The notes beneath the pieces were generated by a model. The model was not told where the DNA came from and did no database searches. It worked only from the letters and a program-made list of their open reading frames with translations. Position numbers and translations under genes: made by a program. Below, piece after piece: positions 50,101-60,000 of a stretch of 64,000 nucleotides of DNA. The DNA is from Gnetum montanum (lineage: Eukaryota; Streptophyta; Gnetopsida; Gnetales; Gnetaceae), in contig MNCI01021041.1 of the NCBI GenBank assembly GCA_015680685.1, positions 5,879 to 69,878 of the forward strand, written 5' to 3'. Every line of letters starts with the position of its first letter. The first letter of the stretch is position 1.

Positions 50101-53100
50101 GGCCAGTTAAAGATTATTTGTGAGAAGACTTCCCCTTAATTTGCTTGCCATTTGGTAAACCTATTTGTGTCACGGGACACTTCAATATTTAATTGTGAAG
50201 TTCTGAAAAGAGAAGAGGCACCTTGTCGTGTAATGATAGTAATGACAAATTTGTGAATGTTGTGAATCTTAAAGAGGTCAAGAAAGGATTTGTTGCAAAC
50301 TAGATCGTTTCATGGTCAATGATACATGGCTTTGGCTCTTTCCAACATATCAAGCAAAGAGACTAACCAGGGAATCCTCATATCATTGGCCCATTATGCT
50401 ATGGATAGAGACACCACATAAACAAAAGACTATTTTTGGGTGGGAATTATCCTAGAATGATGTGCCAGAAATTAACGGTCGTGTAAAAACAGTATGGCAA
50501 CAAACATTCACAGAAACAACACAATTTAGAGTCCTCCAAAAACTAAGACTACTTTGAAAAACAATTTTGAATGAGAAAGAAACAAAACCTTCAAACTAGG
50601 AGCACCACAATCAGGAAAGCTTGACCATGATGTAATAGACCCAAGAGGCTATGCTTAAAAATCAATGGACAAAGAAATGGGCTGCAAAGGAATGGTCTGC
50701 TTTGAAAAAATATTATGATATTCAACATCACCAGAAAATACATTGCAGTCAACAGACACACCTTAATTGGTTAAAAATAGGAGAAGGCAGCTGTTTTATT
50801 CATACATATGCCTCTCTTCACCATTAGAAAAATTGTATCATAGCTATGCAAGATCCAAAGAGCAAGTGGTGCAGGATCCAAATGGAGTTGCAGCCATTAT
50901 CATCAATTTCTTAAAGAATATTTAATTTTGGCCAGTGTGCAGAGTCCAAAGCAAGGACATCCATTATTTAGAGCATTGACAGGAAACTCTCTTAGAAAGA
51001 TATAAACTGGTTTAACAAACAACCTACAGAACCAGAGATCTGGCAGGTAGTATTTTATATGCGCTCGTATAACGCACCCTAGAAGCTGTCTGTGTGAATG
51101 GGAAAAAAGATGGTCTCACAAAAAAACATTGTGAAGTGAATGGCCACCATTTCTAAAAAGTTCGGTGATTATCATTATACACACCCAAAAGCAATTAAAA
51201 GGAAAACATCAAAGACCGTTAAATAAGAACGCTGGAATAAATCGTGGATTCAAACTACTGGTTGCAGTGGTCCAGGAAGTAATAAATAGATTGCAGATAT
51301 TCAAAACCTTCCAGAAAAAGTGTGGAAGCAAAAATAAAATGAAATGTGGATGAGGATGAAAAAGATGATAATAAAGAATTCTAAAGAATGAAGTTCTAGT
51401 AGACGCATTCAAAGATGCAAGCAACATCGGCATGTGACTAATGACAAAAAAAATATGAATGTGAACCAAAGAACGGAAAACCCATTATAGGAGTACTTAG
51501 GAAAGTTTATGTTCTGTAAAATTAAATATTAGGATTATTTCATGCACAGGCAGCATATACAATGGCCCCTAAACAAGTGAAAAGCAATTTTCCTTTATTT
51601 TGGCCAAATTTCTATTGGCGACAAGTGACATAATATGGCCCCAATCGATGTATACAAATGTGGAGGCATTGTATCTTACACAAGCGCTCATACAAGTGGG
51701 GATTGTGTTCGACAAGATTGCAACCCACCACCCTCTAGCTTCAATACCAAACCTTGGGCCATAACCATCATTTAATAAGCCATAATCTTGATCGAAACAC
51801 AATTATCTATATATTTAACCACTAGCAAATAAGGCATGAAACCCAACCTATCAACCTCACCATTATGTAGTATGTATACATGACACTACATTCTTTAGAT
51901 AAATTTTCCCTAGGTATGAGTTTCCTCAAGACTATGACCTTGTATCTAAATACATCCATCTCTCCCCTCAATGTATGGAAAATCTGGAAGTTTATGACTA
52001 TGTTGCCTTTCTTCATGGACTGTTTAACTGTGTACAAGTTCGGTCACAGGGTTTATAAGCCACGTAAATAAACAATTAACAACGAAAGTTGTTAACATAT
52101 TTTGACATCAGTCTACAATTTCGCCGGCAAAAAGACAGAACATGTAACTTACTCCTTGAAACAAGATCATGCCATGAATATCTAAGAGCTTTGAGTCTTA
52201 ATATTGTCCTTGTAGGTGCTATCAACGGCCTTATCTGCATACATGGCAATAAGTCATGGAAAAAGAAAATAGCACGCAAAATATCCTATTAAATTAGAAT
52301 TATAATAAATTAAAAAAATTCAAAATGAACTCTAATCAATCTGAGCTTGACAGCAACAAACCTCTAAGAAATATGCAAAAGCAAACTTGCAACCGAAAAT
52401 GATTATCCAAAAGAAGACATATCTGCAGTCAAAAAATATTTCAATTATTCCAGAATGTTCATTTTCACACATGCACTCAAAGAAGCCATTCTATCCAATG
52501 GCATAATTTAGCATCAAATTCAGTTAATTTTCCTATAATAGTTACCACTGGAACAGAACAAGAAACTATAAATACTTATACACTTATAGAATAAATAATA
52601 TATAACATTGACCCACACAATTTTACCATTCCATGAACCCTGTTTCACAACACTATCATTCATTTTACAATTAAGGACACCAACAAGCTTTTTGATGACA
52701 ACCAAAAAGGGAGAGTCGCACATGAACATGAAAAAGGACATGGCAAGGACATGGCATTCGTTGTAGAGCTTGCTAAGGCCAAGGGTAGTCACATCAAGAC
52801 GTCAGTCCTTTAAGAGGCATGGAAAATAATGGCAAACTTAGTAGGACAATTTTTTTGTACAACTCAACTACATATTAGAACTCTAATATCCATTTCTTCT
52901 TTACAGAGGCCTTGCTGAAAGGCATCCAAGTTTGTTTCTGTTCCTCCTTTCTACAAAAACTACATTTGAATAAATGTTCCCAGCACTTAGGCTGATTCTC
53001 ACCCCTTGGTGCATGCGTACCAGAAAACAGGGCCCCAAGCATTCATCTATTTCTAAAGAAGAATACAACCCATCCCCCTAACCCAAAAAAAAAAAGAACA

Positions 53101-54035
53101 ACAACTTATACATAGAGGACCAGCACACAGCAAAAGCCAATACACAACACCAAAATAAGCTATAGGAAATGTAGGCTGATTTGCCAAATTGTAAGGCCAT
53201 TTTCATTCCCTGATCAAAAAACACAATACAAGATGGATTCACAAATTCTAATAGAATACAAGATCATGCAAATAAGAGAAGTTGACAGAGTACAAACATT
53301 CCCTCCTAAATAGCACAGACCCAACTAGGGTCAGCCACTCAGATGCTAGAGGATCCTGGTGGGCTGGAGCACCAAAACGTGGTGGATATGGCCCTTGACA
53401 ACACGCTTAACATGCGCATCAAACATAAGTAATCATTATTCAAAGTGCTCAGGCTTCTTCACGTTACCGTGGATGCCAATGTAAAACACGTTGCTAAGAA
53501 ATTATCCCTTGCCCTTCACCCCAACAAAAGGAGTATAGCTTGTCAAACATAGACAATCATTATTCAAAGTGCTCAAACTTCCTCACCTTTACCGTAATGC
53601 CAACATAAAATAGGTCGCTAGAAAATTATCCCTCACACTTTAAGCCAACAAAAGGGATGATCTCAACCACTTCAAAGAGTTGAGAGCTGCTTGAAAAGTC
53701 CGTCACAGAAAGACCACATATTTTTTCAACTGCTACAACCGTACAAACTTTAGGATCTAATGGAGTGATACAATAAAAATGGGATATCTTGTGGCTTATG
53801 CTGTCGTTGTTTGCATTGGGCAATCAACGACATATGGGCCTTAATTTTGTATATAGCAGATTTCTTGAATATTTATGGGCATCGTCCCTCGACGATGTAT
53901 ACTCATAGACAGTTAGGGACATACAATCCTATTAACGTCTATGGAGACGGCATAGTAAAGGACAAAAAGTACTTGGTTCTTGTAACAAATTTTTGGGCAC
54001 GTCATAGATAGGGACAAAAAGGACTTTGTTCTTGT

Positions 54036-54070
<35 letters not shown>

Positions 54071-57000
54071 NGAGGCCCATTTTTTAAACTATACCATTAT
54101 TCATTACCAAAATACATATTCACCTCTTATAAAAATAGAAAATATTACAAAAAAAGAGTTACAAATGACATACCTCAAGTAGTCAAAGGGTCTTTCATAC
54201 AACCCTCGTCCAACATAATAATGTTCCTTTTCATAGACCACCCACCAACATAAACTCAGCAGATTAGAAACTTAAAAAGAATCAAAGAAACATGCAATTA
54301 AAAACCTTTTAACATTGAATTCCCACCTGATGCATCCACTTTAGAAAACGGACAAGGGACCATTTGTCACATCTCTCAGTAAGCATGTGACAAGCCGGTA
54401 TTCTCATAAGAAAACTGAAAAACAGTTGTGACACTGCATATATTCCCAAAACAACAACATACACTCGAAATATAAATGAACTTGAGTTACGAGCACTGTA
54501 ATCTTGAAGCCCCTTCCTGCATGACATCATGGGCAACTTATTACAATTTCCTGTGGTAAGAACTAAAAAATTTTAAAAATATGACAAATATCAAAAATTT
54601 GCATTATACATGTATGAACTCACACATAAAGATATGAAATGAATCCTGAAAGTGCACCAAACCAAAGAAAACGTAAAAAAATCCTGGAAAGAGCAACACT
54701 ACGCGTTGCTGCATATGCTCCATACATCATCACAATATCAAGAATGCCTGAATATGTTGGGCAAGAATATCCTCATCAGGACTCAACTCTTAAAAGAAAT
54801 GCAACTAAACAATCATCTATAAGTTACAATTTTTCATAGTTCAATGAATGGAAGCTTCAAAACAAGAATTCTCTGTTTGAGACGTTTTTCTTTTCTCTTA
54901 ATTACTTTCAATAAACTTCATGATCATGAATGTTGGACCAACACTTAAAAGTTCTCTTATTGTCCTCCAGCTAATCTTGCTATCGTTGAAGCCGATAATA
55001 GTCAAAGCCTGCAACAGGAAATCATCAAAGGATGCTTAGAAATATAGAAAACAATTTTTAAATGGTCAAATAATACAAATAAAATACTGTATATTAATTA
55101 CTGAAAAAATCTCCAATGAAAAACACTTTTTAAGAACTAGACCTGAAACATCATGGCAAGGAAGATCCACAATCGATGAAAGCTATGATATAGATGAAAG
55201 AACGTTCGATGTTCTACAAAACATGTTTTTCCCATTCCATGACGACGTCTTGATATTTTCATAACCTGTTTAAGAAGTTACCAATAACCAAAAGTTCAAA
55301 AGGGCACCCAAGTCAAAAACTGCATGTGAAATAGCGAAATAGAATTAATGTTACAAGCAAATGTAATGAACCTAATAGAAATACAATTCTTTTATTCTAG
55401 CCCTCTGTGAATTTTTGCATAAACAAAATGCTTCAACAACTTGTTAAATCTATCACCTCCGGGTGGAACATCCCAAATCATGAATTCTATGAAATGTTCC
55501 AATCAATTGTATTTGATGGCAGAGGATAGCAATTTCATTCTCTTTCTATCGGCCATGCATTCAAAAGCCATAGGGATTTGAACATTTTGAAGTTTACAGT
55601 ATAATCATTTAGAACTATCAATCAACTCTGTTACTGTGACTTCAAACAGTACAATAACAAACCATCTTTGCAGAGATAATGTAATCCTCAAAATCATGTA
55701 TGGCAGGTTCCTACAACAATTTTTAAAACTACATTCACTCAGATATAATCTTTGCCATGATTTTGACTTAAGTCTTCATTGGAATTTCCATTACATGGAA
55801 TAGCAGGTCACTATGCTAGTGTTCCTTACGGAAAAGGTGACAAAAAAATAATGGACGAGACAATGAGGAAAGAAGGTGTCAACATAGATAATTTTTCACC
55901 ATGACAGCATCTTACAGTAATGGTAACTCTTTTATTCATGTACATAATACAGGTCACGATGGGTTGTAGTATCCATGTTGTATTGGTCTATCCAACACTA
56001 TTAACGATTGAGATATGTTGCCTAAAAACCCTAGCTATGCTGCAGATACACATATATGTTATTGAAACCCTTGTCATAACTATGATTGCGCAAAGCTACA
56101 GCACAATGCACTTGTGGATACATTAGCTTCTTAAATATGCTACTTAAATCTCTTACTGCTATTAGTGAAACATCCAAGAAGACATTACAGCATTGGGCTA
56201 GTGTACAGCACACAATGCATCTGAGTTTGCACACATGGCAAGGTAAAAAAATTGGAAGAAATCGGCTAAGAAGACTAAAAGGACAATCGCAAAGTTTAAA
56301 GATGAGAATGGTAACTTGATTCCTGAACAGGTTAGTATTGCTCTCGGTTTTGACAGGGGATTTACCCACACTGATGCCAATGCTATCAAGCAGAGTCGTT
56401 TCTAGCCTTGATTATCAACTTTCAGCTGCAGATATCCAAGCCCCCAATGAATATAGTGTTTAACATGCCGGTGAAAACCTCACCAGGCACAAACAATATT
56501 ATGACAAAATGCGGTAGGCGGTCAAGTATGATGCAGTTAACATGTTCTGCAAGTTCTGAAGGTCAAATTAAATTCTTGCTCCACTGAATACATCGTGGAT
56601 AACTCTTAACTCTAAAAAATGCTAATGCCCAGGATGTTAAGGACTACTGCCTAATGTGTACTTGAAATACATTTATCATATATTGAGATAATATCATTAA
56701 GGAAGAAAATATGGAAGTACACTAAGTGAAAGATATCTGTGGAATGAATAGAAGTACAATTAACTAGTTAGTTTTGTTTTAGGTGACTAAACTTTTCAGC
56801 AAACTTATCACCTTGTCAACAATTTACTGTATCTATTGACATAGAAATTTACAAACCTTTGATCCTTTCTTGCTAGGTTTGAAGAGAAAAGGTGAGCTCT
56901 CCTTGTTCCAGGGCCATCCTAGCTCAAAACAATTTCTAGACCTAAATAACATGAAGAGAAATTCATCCGTTCTTATAGCCTGAAAAATATTTTAAACCTG

Positions 57001-60000
57001 GATAAATCCCAAATAACATGAACAACCAACATACCAGAAGTATTCATTAAAGTCATCATAATTCCGCCATGCCGAATGAGGTTCTTTCCCATTATCACAA
57101 ACCGCTGATTCCTACACATACCATATTCACCATATTCACAAGGGCAGATAGATCCAGTTACCAAAGCACTGATCTATGTATGTGTGATTGTCCACATTCA
57201 ATCTTCCAACCTTAAGCATCAGCTAGTGTAACAAGGAAAATAACAAATTCCTCTAGTAACATTTTAATGATTCCAATGCAAGAGATTCCTTGGACTCAAC
57301 CAAATTCAATAGCCTTGATATTTTGGAAGTAAGCTTTCGAATGTAAGGATCAAATACTTACTGCAGCCAGTGATTCGTACAATGGCAAAATAACCTGCTG
57401 GAGAAAGGAAACCCCGTCTTCACCAATGCAACTCTTAGCAGGTTGTGGTACTTGTTGTTCCATAATTTCATCCAACTCTCTTGACATCTAAAAATAAGTG
57501 ATTATGTTTAGTCAACTACGAATTTCAAATTTACATGATGTATTTTTAAATAAAACAAATTGTAATCTGTAAAAGAATATTATATATATTAAGGAAAAGA
57601 AATTTCTGTTTTTCATCACATATCCTAGGATAACACAATAGCGGAAAAACCAAAACATTAAAAAGACAGGAAGAATTTGTTACAAAGTTCAGAAGAAAAA
57701 ACTGTCAGGATATAAACATCAAAGACATTAATCTAATCAGTATATCACCCTTGACAAAAAGAAAAATATTTCTAAAAAGCTAAGCCCCAAATGTTTACTT
57801 ACTTGATAAAAAAGATAGCATATGCACTCGGGCAAAAAACGTACGTTAGCAGCTTCTCCCCAAATCAGGAAATATAAAGAAACCAGCATCAATTTCTTTT
57901 CTTTTTGGATTGATTCAAAACTAAACAAACAAAATGCATTCAAACGATAGTCAGCTACTCGTAGATATAAGAAAGATGAATGAAAACAATTTTATTTTAT
58001 TTTATTTTGCTAAAAACATTACATTTTTTATGTGATACCTATGCCGCTGAGGAATGTTCAGATAACTGCACCACTTGACATAATTTTCTAAAGACTTCTG
58101 AAAAACCATATGAACTGCCGCTTCATCTAACTTCTGCATTGGTATACAAAAAGAAGTCAAACCATGAAATTTCCCGTTATATATAGTGTAATATAACAGA
58201 TGCATCCACATCTAATACAACAGAGAAATCACCTAAAGTACATGTCAATGCTCACTGTTAAATTGTTCCATGTACACAGTAAAAATTCTTTTCTTAAAAT
58301 AAGAACAGCCATGTATTAACATAACTTGGAACCATACCATTGTGTTCCTCTGTTGTCGTTAGACAAGTAACTTTGTTTTCTATCAACTAGAGTCACAACC
58401 AGTTGTAACTCAGCTCATTCTAATTATAACCAACTCCATCCAAATCACATCTATCTAAGGCTTATTCAAACCATTAAGATTTCAAATCCTTTAATAAGTA
58501 CAAGATATAGCCTACTTTTAACAAGTTCTAGGAACTTTCTAAAAACATTTAATATGGAAGCTAAAATTTTATGATAACATGAGAACTGAAAAATAAAAAT
58601 TAAAAAAAAAAATCCTTTAGATTTCCCTATGAAGGTTGGATTACACTGAGGAGCCACTCTCAGCACTTATTTGTTTGCCATTATTATGGATGAGCTAACC
58701 AAAGATACCCAAAAGGATATCCCATAGTGTATACACTTTGCTGATGATATTGGTTTGGTGCATGAATCTAAGGAAGTATTGACTGCAAAAATGGAGACTT
58801 GGAGAATCGCCCTAGAGTCAAAAGGGTTAAGGATTAGTTGTAGTAAAATAAAATACATAAAGTGCACTTTTAGTGGAAAAGAGATAATGGAGAAATGAAG
58901 ATTAGAATCCATAATCAATAAGTTGCTCAATGTAAGCAATTCAGATGTTTGGGGACTCTGGTTCAAATTCATGGTGAGATTAACAATGATGTGACAACCA
59001 GAATTGAAGCAAGATGGAGAAAATGGCAAGAAGCTGATGCTGTGTTTTGTGTTAAAAGAATCCATGCTAGGTTAAAGGGTAAGTTCTACAACCAGACCTG
59101 TGATTCTTTATGGTGAGGAATGTTAGCCTATTAAAAAAAAAAAAAAACATTACGCCCATTAGGTGCTCATGACAGAGATATGTATGCTAAGGTGGATGTT
59201 GAGTGTGACTACGAAAGATAGAATCAACTCATCTCTTAGTAGAGGAAGTAGAGGAGTAGCTCCCATAATATACTTGGTATGCTTGTACAAAGAAAGACAT
59301 CCATGATTTGGGTATTAATGCTTATTTGGTTCATAATAAAAGTGAATGACATAACAGAACTGAAACTGAAACTAAAAAAGAAACAGTTAACATTCAGAAG
59401 TCTGCACATTTGTTTGGCAGGATTCAAATTATATACTAAGTACTAAAATGCAGTAAATGTTATAAACAATATATGTGCTAATACTTGAGATGTTCAAAAA
59501 AAAAACATTGTTAAGAATTTGCAAACAAACTTACCGGATCAATCTCTTCTGGGATCCGAAGACGAGCTTGTGCATTTGAAAGCAAAAGAACTACATGTTC
59601 GCGTTGATTTTTCACATTATCCTTCTGCATTTACCCACCATCCAAAACAAACTCAGAGAAGAAGACAAAACAATATTCCAAAGCACTAATTTTCTTGTTC
59701 AAAGATTCTTAGGAAAGCTACTAAGTCAAGAAATCATCTGACAGTATCATGACTTACTTACATTACCACAAATATTAGTAAATCCAAATAAATTTTTATT
59801 GAACAAAATTAACAGTTTTTTCAGTCTCCAAAACATGTTTGATTCCAAAAATTGGATCCCATCTCTGAAGAAGAGAAATATTCAAATTTAATATGGGAGA
59901 AATTTGTCACCTATAAACAAAGTTTCATGACTTAGAGACAAAGTTCCATGTAAATTCACTTAAATGAGTTATCAACTGAGAATTCACCAGCAGGCGTAGC

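Noticed and set aside
51569-52037. Open frames in the 2.9-kb intron
   Set aside because: No recognisable motif on either strand; not supported as exons because exons 16 and 17 join in phase without them.
53881-53896. Perfect hairpin ATCGTC-CCTC-GACGAT as a regulatory site
   Set aside because: A single 6-bp stem in an intron; expected by chance in a window this size.
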